Source: Blasia pusilla (taxonomy: Eukaryota; Marchantiophyta; Marchantiopsida; Blasiales). Taken from it: 64,000 bases of DNA. Position numbers and translations under genes: made by a program. The notes under the pieces were generated by a model that saw only the letters and a list, made by a program, of their open reading frames with translations, had not been told where the DNA came from and made no database searches. Position 1 is the first letter of the stretch. Each line of letters starts with the position of its first letter. Location of the stretch: NCBI GenBank assembly GCA_050084515.1, contig CM114271.1, positions 44,330,001 to 44,394,000 of the forward strand. The letters are read 5' to 3'. Of this stretch, positions 36,331 to 47,100 are shown piece after piece.

Positions 36331-37850
36331 TTTTTTTAATCGATGGTCCACGTGGAATCGGAATTTATTTTTTATATGATCTTCTCCTTGCAAGCATAAG
36401 GTATGTAAGAGGTATAGCTTTGGATTAGCATCATCTGGTATAGTTGCCCTATTGTTAGACGGAGGACGTACTGCACATTTGCGCGTCAATATCTCCATTA
36501 ATTTTCATGAAAGCTCTACTTGCAAGTAAGTGCCATTAGTTACTCTAATTATTTTCAATTCTCTTAATACATCAACAAAATTTAACTGCTCCAATTATTA
36601 AAACTTATAATTTTCTTCCCTTTTTGTAGTTTACGAGTTGATAGTGATGGACCAAGCTTAATTTGTGATACAATGCTCATTATATGGGACAAAGCACTTA
36701 TGGCTCATCTTCATGCCTTCGAGGTCGTGAATCAAAATTTACAAGATATTATGGAAGTTGTTTCTGATGATACACAATAATTTCCATTCAGTGGAAAACT
36801 TCTGGTATTTTGTGCTCTGGTGATTTTTGTTAAGTGTTGCATATTGTTCGTATGAGGATCGGTCGCAAATCATCCAAGTCATAATAAAGAGGTCATCTCT
36901 TTGATCTAATATACGAGTCACGAAATTGAAAATAAACATGTGAGTTCAAAGGTTGGAAGGTCATTTGCGTGATGAACAACAAGCTTTTGCTGATTGGTTA
37001 TTTGAAGTGGTAGAGGTTCGTGTACCTTTGCACCTTCATTTGGGAGAAGACTTAAGATAATTACCATCTGAAATTGTTACTAATAGTAACAATATATGTG
37101 ATCTTATTGATTTGATCTATGGAAGTTTTCCTAGCCGATTCCATAATATTGATTTCTTAAGAGCTACGACTATCTTGACTCTAAGAAATAAAGATGTTGA
37201 TGATGTAAATGCGGAGGTTATGTCTCAATTTCCTAGAGAGATAATCCTTTTTACTTTTACCAATTTATTTTCTTATGGGAACTATGTTTTTGGGAAGTTT
37301 TGATACTAATATTACTTTGTCTCACTAATTCATTACATATTGTGTACAAGAGCACGTTTATCTCAATGTCCACTCTATTCCCAATGAGGGGATGAGTTAT
37401 ATCTACCCAACTCAATTTTTGAACATATGCTTGCTTTATGGACTTCCTCTGCATTTTTTGTGTTAGAAGATTGGAGCTCCAATCATGCTCTTACGAAACA
37501 TGAATGGATCACATGGACAAGAAAGCGGAACAAGATTGGCGATTCATGGATTTACCTGACATTGGATAGATGCTGAAAGTATCATTGGGAATAATACTGG
37601 AGATTGAGTCTTTATTCCACGTATTCCATTGCTTGCATTAGATTCTGGTTAGCCATTTGATTTACGTAGGTTTCAATTCTCTATTATGTAGGCTTTTGCT
37701 ATGACTATTAATAAGTCTCAATGTCAAACTTTGCAAAAGGTTGGCATTTACTTACTCACTCCTATATTTTCTAATGGTCAATTATATGTAGCATTATTTA
37801 AAGTAGGGAAAAGAAGTTCTTGAAGAAGTTCAATCCACGTTACCATTGAA
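36331..37850 (+). pseudogene. Helitron PIF1-like helicase, C-terminal two thirds, decayed
   Basis: Ordered helicase motifs can be read across frames: FFIDGPRGIGIYFLYDLLLA (Walker A region with Gly and Lys lost) at 36332, ASSGIVALLLDGGRTAHLR at 36427, LIIWDKALMAHLHAFE (motif II region) at 36680, and LIYGSFPSRFHNIDFLRA at 37108. At 37600-37800 come VFIPRIPLLALDSG, then [20 protein letters not shown] and [10 protein letters not shown], the conserved C-terminal motifs V/VI. Several stops occur. The Rep domain is not present; a chromovirus sits where the helicase N-terminus would be. Confidence 0.8.
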
Positions 37851-38194
37851 AATGATGAACGTTCAAATAAGGTGATTACACACGAAATTTATATTATTAT
37901 TGGAGAGTGCCTTCTTGATTTGCAAATAACTATTTGCTTGACATGTGGCAATTGGGCACCAAAAAAATATTTCTCCTTCAACGGGCAACAAGAAAAGATT
38001 TTGGGTGCAGCATGATCAGTCCTTTCACTCTCATGCACGCCATGGGCTGCCCAGTAGTATTTATCTATATAATGTAAAGAGGATGGGGTTTGGGGTGGTG
38101 ATACTTGTTCATTTTGGTCTCCTCTAATATTGACACGTGTAACACAAGAACTAAATTAACATAACAGAATAATTAATTCTAAATTAATGAATGA

Positions 38195-38251
38195 GATGCC
38201 CGTTCTTCACGGGTGATTTTCACCCATTCAAAGCTCGGGCATTATGCTAGT
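38195..38251 (+). repeat. Helitron 3' terminus with hairpin and CTAG
   Basis: GCCCG at 38198 pairs with CGGGC at 38236, enclosing GGGTGA-TTT-TCACCC; after ATTATG comes CTAG at 38247-38250 and T at 38251. The end lies about 400 bases downstream of the helicase remnant, as expected for its own 3' end. Confidence 0.7.
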
Positions 38252-39355
38252 AGTATATAAGCAGTTAGTGTTCATGACGGACCCTGCCATGCACAGTCCT
38301 CCGATGCATATACGCCCCCCTCTTATGAATACGCCTTATGAATGTGCATATACACCCCTCTCTTGTGAATACGCCCTGAGCCTTACCCTGTATTGAAACG
38401 CTTCCTCTGTGGTACGGTATTAGGAACACGTGTCGTGTTCCGGATGTGTCGCCATATCATAGTCATAGAGTAGACCCCTCCAAAAATTATAGTATAGATG
38501 AAACATTGAGATGAAATAAAATTTGAAACATTAGCACCTTCCTTTTTAAATACCTTCCTACTTACTAATAAAAATCATTGTATGGTCGATTTTCGGGAGC
38601 CCGCATTTTCGCTGCGTCACTTTTCTCATCCGCTATGAAGTCTGGACCACCGAAAAGCGGGGAACCAAAAGCGGTCCTCAATGAGATGTTTCCTTGCAAA
38701 TTCATCCGAAGACAGCGGTGTGCAGGGACTGACTCACCTACGTAGTATGTGATTCGCTTTTCGTGGGTAAGAGAGCCCGAGAACTCATGGAAGCGTCTAA
38801 CTGGTCATTTCACTGACTGATACTCTTGCCCATTTCACTGTTCGATTAAAGCGGCAGAAACCAAGGGTCCTACTCACTTCTTGTACAACTGATTAGTTGT
38901 GTCCGTGACGGTATATGCACACGACCGTGCAATGCACGGTCTTGCATATATTGCAAGACCGTTAGCTTGAACGCCGGCTGGGAAATAAGGGGGATTATCA
39001 AAAATAAGTGTCCAGCGGGGTTCGAATCACCCCCTTATCCATTAGCCTAACAACATTTCACAATGACACGCATGGGTTTTTTTTATTCGTGGAAATTAAT
39101 GTTTTGATTACTTGTCCGGGTCTTTTGCCATTGAAGGTAAGGATCTCACAATAAATGCAAGATTGCATCAATTTAAGTCCTTCGCCTAGTGCCCCCTTCC
39201 TGAAATGTATATGCCCCCGTCTCGAAATGTAAACTCATCGTGCCCCGTGCATATATGTCACTTCCTGAAATACGCACCAAGTTTATAATGACACGTGTCA
39301 AGCTCTGCAAATGTCGCCATGTCGTAACCACTCCGCAAATTACAGTAGTGCAAAT
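38252..39355. other. Spacer with short repeated words and hairpins
   Basis: No gene is supported. ATATACGCCCCCCTCT and ATATACACCCCTCTCTTGTGAATACGCC words recur at 38308-38375, with looser echoes at 39200-39270. Two overlapping perfect inverted repeats lie at 38923-38960 and a tRNA-like fragment at 38984-39038. Confidence 0.5.
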
Positions 39356-39571
39356 CTATATTATTATTTGAGGAGGGGGTATTACTTTATTTAGTAGCTC
39401 CCTTCCCACAGAAGTGAAGCCCTCCTTTAAAATAGCAGGAATGCTGGAAAATAGTGGATGAGATTGATATCCAGAACCTTTGATAAATAAATCCAATAAT
39501 GATATTCACTAATCTTTTTTCTATTTAACCTTTCGCATAGTATATTCGTGCATCGCATCGGCACCAACTAG
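39356..39571 (+). mobile_element. Mini-Helitron-like element A (216 bp)
   Basis: Starts TCTATATTATTATTTGAGG after A and ends GTGCATCGCATCGGCACCAACTAG before T, fulfilling the A|TC...CTAG|T rule with a short GTGC/GCAC stem near the end. It has no coding capacity. An inverted copy lies at 39785-40006. Confidence 0.6.
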
Positions 39572-39788
39572 TCTATATTATTAAGGAAGAATGGTTTTTT
39601 ATTTGCAAACACTATGTTTGACATGCGGACCAGCTAGTCTAAATTATTATGGGAGAGTATTTTTTATTTGTAAACGTTATGTTTGACATGTGACAACCGG
39701 AAATTTTTTTTTACTTGACAATAACAAAATATTTTTTATTCTATGAATAACAATTTATTTTTTCTTTTCAATCCAATTAATCAGCTAG
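39572..39788 (+). mobile_element. Mini-Helitron-like element B, first copy
   Basis: Begins directly after element A with TCTATATTATTAAGGAAGAATGG and ends AATCAGCTAG. An internal CTAG|TCTAAATTATTA junction at about 39636 shows that a truncated copy was followed head-to-tail by a second one. The body (TTGACATGTGACAACCG, ACTTGACAATAACAAA) recurs at 40009-40195. Confidence 0.5.
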
Positions 39789-40006
39789 TGGGTGCCGGTG
39801 CGATGCACGAATATACTATGCAAAAGGTTAAATAGAAAAAAGATTAGTGAACATCATTATTAGATTTATTTATCAAAGGTTTTGGATATCAATCTCATCC
39901 ACTATTTTCCAGCATTCATGCTATTTTAAAGGAGGGTTTCATTTCCATGGGAAACTAACTAGCTACTAAATAAAATAATACCCCCCTCCTCAAATTATAA
40001 TAGAGA
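39785..40006 (-). mobile_element. Mini-Helitron-like element A, inverted copy (222 bp)
   Basis: The reverse complement starts TCTCTATTATAATTTGAGG and ends CGCACCGGCACCCACTAG; it matches 39356-39571 at roughly 90 percent by eye. The two copies form a long inverted repeat around element B. Confidence 0.6.
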
Positions 40007-40195
40007 TCTATATTATTAAGGAAGAATGGTTTTTTATTTGAAAACACTATGATTATATTCGCACCAGGTAGTTTATTTGTAAACATTATGCTTGACATGT
40101 GACAACCGAAAAAAAATTTACTTGACAATAACAAAGTATTTTTTTTCTATAAATAACAATTTATTTTTTCTTTTCAATCCAATTAATCAACTAGT
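40007..40195 (+). mobile_element. Mini-Helitron-like element B, second copy
   Basis: Starts TCTATATTATTAAGGAAGAATGG, contains CTTGACATGTGACAACCG, and reaches AATCAACTAG. Immediately beyond, AGTGGGG-CTGCCCA-CCCCACT forms a hairpin followed by CTAATG... region text AATG, so the true end may be slightly further right (about 40216). Confidence 0.45.
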
Positions 40196-40220
40196 GGGGC
40201 TGCCCACCCCACTAATGTCC

Positions 40221-40230
40221 TGTATTTAAG
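40221..40230 (+). promoter_or_regulatory. TATA-like box upstream of the carboxypeptidase gene
   Basis: TGTATTTAAG is the only good TATA-like word between the mini-Helitron cluster and the start codon. It would give a leader of nearly 600 bases, perhaps with a leader intron; the GC-rich stretch 40230-40640 fits a promoter-proximal region. Confidence 0.25.
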
Positions 40231-40837
40231 TTGCCCGCACGCAAATCGTTCCTTGCGGCGCACGGCTCTAGGCTCCAGAATCGGAAAGCTCATCCGTCAT
40301 AGTCGTAATGACCGTAATTGTGGTCGGTCTGACGTGATGTCGCAGAAAGAACCGTGGCCCCCGCGGCGGTTCAAATCGCGCGGCGTCCTTGGATGTGGCA
40401 CTGAGCCCACCGAGTTATAGAGTGCAGCGGTTGGGTTGGTCTCTCTGCTTCACTTTTGATTCGCGGCGTGGCCAAATTTCCCACCTCCATCTCGCTGCAA
40501 GCTTTCTGTCCATGCATGTACGAAAGCATTTGCTGGTCGCAGGGAGTGGTAGGTTTTGTGGAGCTCTTAGGAAAGAGCGCGAGAATGTGCGGATGTTGTG
40601 GCGGATCGCCTGAGTGTTGGAAGGACTGGGCATTTTCTGTGTGCAGTAGCGAATGAGATGTAGTTTCTGGTTTAGGATTTTTCATTGGTTGAACTGGCAG
40701 TGTCTTTTGAGAATTCGTTTGGTTGTAGCTCAGAACGTCGGTTGTGGGAGCTGAAGGCTTTTGACAGTCTCCGCATTCAGTATTGATAATTCGTGTACTT
40801 GCAGTGGTTTGAGTCATTGGCTCGACAGATTTTAAAG

Positions 40838-43800
40838 ATGGAGGGCAGGGAGAGGGCGATGTTGGTGGCGGCTGGGGTAGTGGCATTGCTGGGGTTGCTA
40901 AATGTGGTAATGGCAGTGCCGGAGGCGGCCCGAATAATATCAGTGCCTGGCTTTTCGTCGGAGTTGCCCTCTGCTCATTATGGCGGGTGTGTGGCTTTCC
41001 CCCCTAGTGCTGTGTGCTACTTCTTGAAAGAAATTGTGCGTTCGAACAAGAGGAGTAGCGTTCTCAACATTGTTTTGAGGGACAAATTGCCTGCGATCCT
41101 CCGTTTTCCCCTTCATTCTTCAAATTTTGATATAGCCTACCCCTGCACTATGTGAATCGCACATCTTGGCTCGAAACGTGTTTAAATGTCGCGATTCTAA
41201 GGAATGGGGCAGTTATTACTATTGTTGCAATTGCACAAAATGAAATTGCTGCAGCTCAGCAAAAGTAGGCAACAAGCTCAACTGCTGTTAGTGTGGCCCT
41301 GGCCTCACATCACTAGATAATCATTCGATTTTAAGGGCACGACTCCATTCACTCCGTAGTTCTTTCGTGTGCCAGTCGTGAGCATAACTCCTCTGCTGAG
41401 AAAATTTCGTACTAGAAAGAAAGAAGAAGCTGGTTCTGCCGTCACTTTCAGAAAAGAAGTCTGTACATTGTGGAATCTCCGGGCCAGTCCATAGAAACTC
41501 TTTCAGAGTGATTCGTCCGTCGTACATCTATCTGGTACTTTCGTGGAGTGGTCTTGTTCTGCTACCGTTTGGGTGGATATTGTTGTGAGCGTAGAAACTT
41601 GAACGTTCGGCGTCTCCAATGCGTGTAATTCTTGGAACTTGCTATGAATGTCAGGTATATGACGATTGACGAGGCACACGGACGTGAGCTATTTTATTAC
41701 TTTGTCACATCCGAAAGTAGCACTGCAGCCACTGATCCGTTGGTGCTTTGGCTAAACGGTGGCCCTGGCTGCTCTAGCTTTGATGGTTTCATTTACGAGC
41801 ATGGTTTGTGTCCTTTCACGGTCTTTGTATGTGCTATTGTGCTTCCTGAATACCTGAGATGAGAATCTGCCGCAAGCCTTTCCTGTGGTTTCTTGGTATT
41901 GCCACGTGTGCTCCACTACGTGGAGCAATAGTGATTCAAATTTCCAGAGCTGCTATCAAGCTGTATCTCAGTTTCTGTTGTCTCGTCACGTCCATGCTTG
42001 AAGTGAATGCAAGTACGGAGTCAATTTTCTATTGTCAGTTGAGTACTTGAAATGGTGTGAGAAGAATTTTGAGTTTTGAGCGACAAGAGTCAGTCCAATT
42101 TGCCTTTCAAACCTGCAAAAGCAACTGACAAGAAATGAGAATGTGATGGTTTCCTACGGGGACATTCTTCACCCTTTGCTCTCCCTTTTTGTTCCAGGTC
42201 CATTCCTTTTTGAGCCAGCTGCGAATCCCAAGGACCTTCCCAAGCTAACCTTGAACCCGTATTCCTGGTCGAAGGTATGTCATAACTTACAGCTCTCCCA
42301 AGACTTTTAGTCTATGACTTCTCCGATGCCACTAAACTTATTGCTGTCATGCTCTCGAATCTGGCTCCTTAGGTTTATGCATTATCTTAAACAACCTTCA
42401 GTGTTTTCTAATGTGTTCTCCAGATTGTCAACATCATCTATCTAGACTCACCGGCTGGAGTTGGTTTCTCTTTCTCCAAGAACAAGAGTGACTACCTAAC
42501 TGGGGATCTGAAGACTGCATCAGATACTTATAAGTTCCTTCTGAAGGTGGGAGAATCCTTAACGTTCATCTATATCTTTAATGTCTGAGCGATTCTTGTC
42601 TTGTGTACTGATCTGATAGTCATGCATGATTGTACCACAGGGTCACATGAGCAGGTTGTTGTAAAGTCTGAAGATCATCAGCTTTTACAATGCTTTCAGT
42701 CCTGAGCAATGTCATGTCTCCACTTTATACCATCACCTTCATGTGAGAAGTGAATTCACATACACAATGAAGCAGGAATACAGAGTAAAAGTCAAAAGGA
42801 GAATGATTGTGGTTGCATGCAGTAAATTTGAATTTAGTTTGACTTAAATCATGGTAGGTTCTGTGAATAAAAGGAATCAAAAAGAAATGTATGTGAGTAA
42901 TTTGTCCAAAACTACTTGTGAACCTGATGCTTTGACCTACCAATCAATGCTCAAGGTCCTTTCGTTGTAGGTTCTAGTTCCTTAACTAAGATGACAGATT
43001 TGTTGCTTTGTTCTAAACACTTCTTAAGCATCTGTTCTTTCAGAAACATATGTTTCAGAAACTCATTGATCCCTTCTTATTTGCTCCTCTGTTCTGAGGC
43101 AGTGGATTATGGAATATCCAGAGTATCAATCCAATCCTCTGTACGTCATTGGAGAATCATATGCTGGTATATATGTCCCAACGTTGAGCAGAGAGATTGT
43201 CCATGGTATGTATATGACACTCATCCATTTCTATCTATCTCTCTGATTGGAAGTTTCTAATATATCTACAGTAAGGTGATAATCTGTTCACAAACTATCT
43301 CTGTGACATATTGATGTCCTTACAGGTATCGAAGCTGGAGCAAGCCCTGTATTAAACTTTAAGGTAATATCAATTGAATATGTGCTACCTCGAACACGTT
43401 CTGATTGGTGCTCACCTTAGCTCACATTATCACCCTTCATTGGCGTCTTTAGAGTTTCACTTCCACAATTATCTCACGAGTTAATGATATTTAACAGGGA
43501 TATGCTGTAGGCAATGGGTGCACTGATGATGAGTATGATGGCAATGCATTGGTCCCTTTTGTCCACGGCATGGGTCTTATTTCTTCTGAGCTGTATGAGG
43601 TATGACTCCCTGATATCCATAATGACATCAGATGTTTGATTTTTGTAGGCTTGAGCATTAACTCATTCTGTAGACACCCTGACTACACCATCAGATTTGT
43701 ATAAAGTAACCATGTTTTACTAAATTGCAAGTGGTTAGTAACAATTGTTTGAATGGAATTTTGTCAGGGTGCAGTTCAAGCATGCCATGGAAACTACTGG

Positions 43801-46205
43801 AATGCATCGACTGATGAATGCATTCAAAAACTAACGGCTATTGAATTAGTAAGGCTTTGACTTTTGTCATTCAATTTTTATGTTCTTTTCTTGTATATAC
43901 ACTGATCAAAATGTGGTATGTTGATTTATATCTGTCTTGAGAGTTTTTTTATTATCATTTATGGACCTTGTCTTGTCTGGGGTTTTTCTACAACTAATTT
44001 AATTATTGATGAGTTTTGCAGGATATAAGAGACATCAATGTCTATGACATTCTTGAACCCTGCTATCACTCACCAAAGTCCTCGGATAGATTGAGTAGTC
44101 AGACTAGGCTTCCCAGCAGTTTCCGAAAATTAGGTGAAACACAACGTCCTCTTCCTACACGCATCCGGATGTTTGGTCGTGCCTGGCCTTTATATTTGCC
44201 AAACAAAGCAGGGCGTGTCCCCACATGGGGAATGTTAACTGATGATTTGGAAGTTCCATGCACGGTATGGTTCCGCTGTTACATCTTGTTCCACACTGCT
44301 AACCTAAATTGCTGGACTAGAAAGTCACAGAAAGGTCAGGATATGGCTGCACAACTGAAGTAATCAGAACAACAAACGAGTAGCATTCAGTCATGTATTT
44401 GAACCGTCATCTCTCTGTATTGTAGGTCTCTAGCCACAAAGTTACTACATGGATTACTTAATGATTAGGGTCTCTGTGTTGTTGTGAATAGGTGTTGTAT
44501 GAATGCTCTCACTGTGCCTATGAAAGTCTAGACCCGTAGCAAATACTTCCTGTAACATTTGGCAAAGTGGTTTGACTGACATGATTCATTGTAACAGGAT
44601 GATACTGTTGCAAACGCTTGGCTCAACTCTCCATTTGTTAGAGAAGCTCTTCATGCTAACAGTGTATGCTCCTACATTTCCAATACACTTACTGTATTTG
44701 TCCCTCGTGGTAATCGGTCATGAGGTCATCTTTAGATATTCAACACCAGGAAGGAATTAGGGTCGCTCCATTAATTCTTTTAACTGATTTTTTGGGAATG
44801 ATGTGTTGTATGCCAGATCAAGGAAATTGGAAATTGGGAGCTTTGTACTGATAACATTATCTTTTATCATGATGCGGGAAGCATGATACCTATTCATAAA
44901 TATTTAACATCCAAAGGCTACAAGGCCCTTGTGTACAGGTTAGTGTGTGCCAAAGTGCTAGGTTCTCATAAAGACTCTGGTGTTTGGTGTATCTTGTCAT
45001 ATAGGAAGTGACTAAAAAAACTGCAAGTGTTTGACTAAAAGAGGGTAATTTTAAGCGCATGCACTCAATTGCCAGTCACTTTTGCTAGTGTGTCCACCAC
45101 GTAGACGCTATCACTCTGAGTCACGGTAATCTGGTGTGTTGTTTGGGGGTGCTATCATTTGTCCTCAAAATCATTCAGTAACACCTTGTTGACAATAAAT
45201 GGTTAGGGCTTGAGCAATATTTGGTGAAGATGAAGAAAGAATGTTAGGAAATATTAGCTAAATTCTTTCCCAGATGTTGAACGGGAATTTGCTGGATGAC
45301 TTGGCAGCGGAGATCATGATATGTGTGTTCCATACACCGGTTCTGAAGCTTGGACGAGGGGCATGGGGTACACAACTATAGACCAATGGCGGCCCTGGTT
45401 TGTGGATGATCAGGTTGCAGGGTATGGCACCACACTATTTTAGTTTTAGCTTCCTCTGTTTTGGCTCTCTGTGTCAGCTACATATTTGTAGCCATGAGGT
45501 AGATCAATTTTAGAGTGCCAATGTTCTAGGAGAGAACAGAGTAGATGGTTTCAATTTCTTCTTTGTAACCACCTAAGGGCTGCATCCCATGGGCGCAGCG
45601 TCCTTGCAACCCATGGCCATCACAGAATTCCCTGCCCCCAAAACTTTTGGGTGCAGGAAATGTCCAGGATTGTCACACTTGTTTGAAAATCAGATTATTC
45701 AACATTCTGTGAAATGTTGTCCAATGGTAAAACGACTTACTGCATTACCCCTTTGATAAAAGGGTCATGGCAACCCGCACGGCTATCCATGGGATACGAC
45801 CGTATGAGGCATCGTAGGCAAAGAACCAGCTCTAATTTTTTGAGAGCAAGCCCATTGGGAAGAGCATTAGTACATCAGTTTACATCTTTAATTTGGCACT
45901 TGCCTCACGAGTTACAATTTATGTATTTATTTTTGCAGATACACTCAGGGGTATGAAAACCATCTTACATTTGCTACGATAAAGGTGAGATAGCTGCAAA
46001 TTTATGATTTACCATCTGTTTAGTAGTGAGCCATAAAGCCTGTCATGGTAGTGCATAAGAAAAGGAGTATTTTCAGAACTGAGATCTTTTGAAAGCTAAA
46101 AATATGGTGTGTGCTGTACAGGGTTCTGGTCACACCGTTCCTGAGTACAAACCTGCAGAATCTTTGGCTTTTTTGCATAGATGGCTTAAAGGCGAAGCTT
46201 TGTAA
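40838..46205 (+). CDS. Serine carboxypeptidase-like protein (peptidase S10, SCPL20-like), 14 exons
   Basis: Exons: 40838-40986, 41655-41803, 42198-42274, 42424-42546, 43103-43205, 43326-43363, 43498-43599, 43768-43848, 44022-44264, 44598-44663, 44817-44938, 45308-45421, 45939-45984, 46122-46205. All joins keep frame and use GT-AG, giving 498 residues, the usual length of the family. Residues 1-26 are a hydrophobic signal peptide ([18 protein letters not shown]). Family landmarks are [14 protein letters not shown] (substrate/oxyanion region), [25 protein letters not shown] with nucleophile Ser185, GDHDMC with Asp422 and GSGHTVPEY with His475; the triad is complete. The wording FDGF and [16 protein letters not shown] points to the SCPL20-type clade rather than acyltransferase-type SCPLs. 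It is expected to be secreted or vacuolar and to remove C-terminal residues. No break is seen. Confidence 0.93.
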
Positions 46206-47100
46206 TACTCCTTTCAGCACAAAGGATGTATGCCCCCTGGCTGATATTAAAGCAATTCCTGCTGCCATCAGTTGTATTTATGCTGTGGACGGAGTGTAAA
46301 AAATACTCAGCGAGGTTTCCCTTTCATTACGTAGACCTCACTAGGAGAGGCAATAAAATTCATTTGGTCTAGCTAAGGATGAAGAAATGGTAAATATTAA
46401 AAAATATGGACAATTTTTTCCTCCGGAATTCACCGGAAAACAAATATTTTGCAATGGCCAATTTTCGTTTGGATTGGAAAATGTTATGATTGCCAATATA
46501 TGTATCTAGAATTGCATGTTTTTGTTGTTGCTGCCAGTCCCATTGGATGGTGAGCTGAAATACAGTTGTTTTGTGGTACAACTCATTCATTAATTCATAC
46601 TCACAAGAACAGAAAATATAGTTGTAAAGGCTTACGGATCCTACTCAGGTTGTCCGTGTGATCTAATGGTGGTCATGCTTTGCCCAAGTGCTCTTGAAAA
46701 ATTTAAATCCTATAAAGCAAGAATTTATGTAAGCATTCTGCACATCTTCCGATTTAGTGAGTAAACTTTGAAAATAAGCAAAGAGAACGAATTTGACTCT
46801 AGTTGTACACTTCATAGGAACGATAATCATGATTTTAGATATCAAAACCTGGGTTAAGACTGCCCACAAACTAAGTCATCCATGTAAGCACACTTAAAGT
46901 TTAAAGGGAATTATATGATGTAGTACGGAATTCGGAATGCATGATATGTTGCACTAATATGGATGGAAGAGTGTGGGAGGTAATGGTAAATACAAGAAGC
47001 TCGTGTGATCCAAAAGATCATAAATAATTCATCTGACAAAGAAAATATTTTAAAGGTTTCTTTTATTTTTAGAGCACTTGAATAATGATATTCTCAATAT
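46206..47100. other. 3' flank of the carboxypeptidase gene
   Basis: No gene or repeat is recognised between the polyadenylation signal and the 3' end of the minus-strand LINE; the sequence is AT-rich and single-copy within this window. Confidence 0.4.
46352..46357 (+). terminator. Polyadenylation signal of the carboxypeptidase gene
   Basis: AATAAA lies 147 bases after the stop codon, a plausible 3' end signal. Confidence 0.4.

Noticed and set aside
40371-40886. 171-codon minus-strand open frame rich in Pro, Ser and Thr
   Set aside because: It is antisense to the leader and first exon of the carboxypeptidase gene, which is well supported; no domain in the antisense product.
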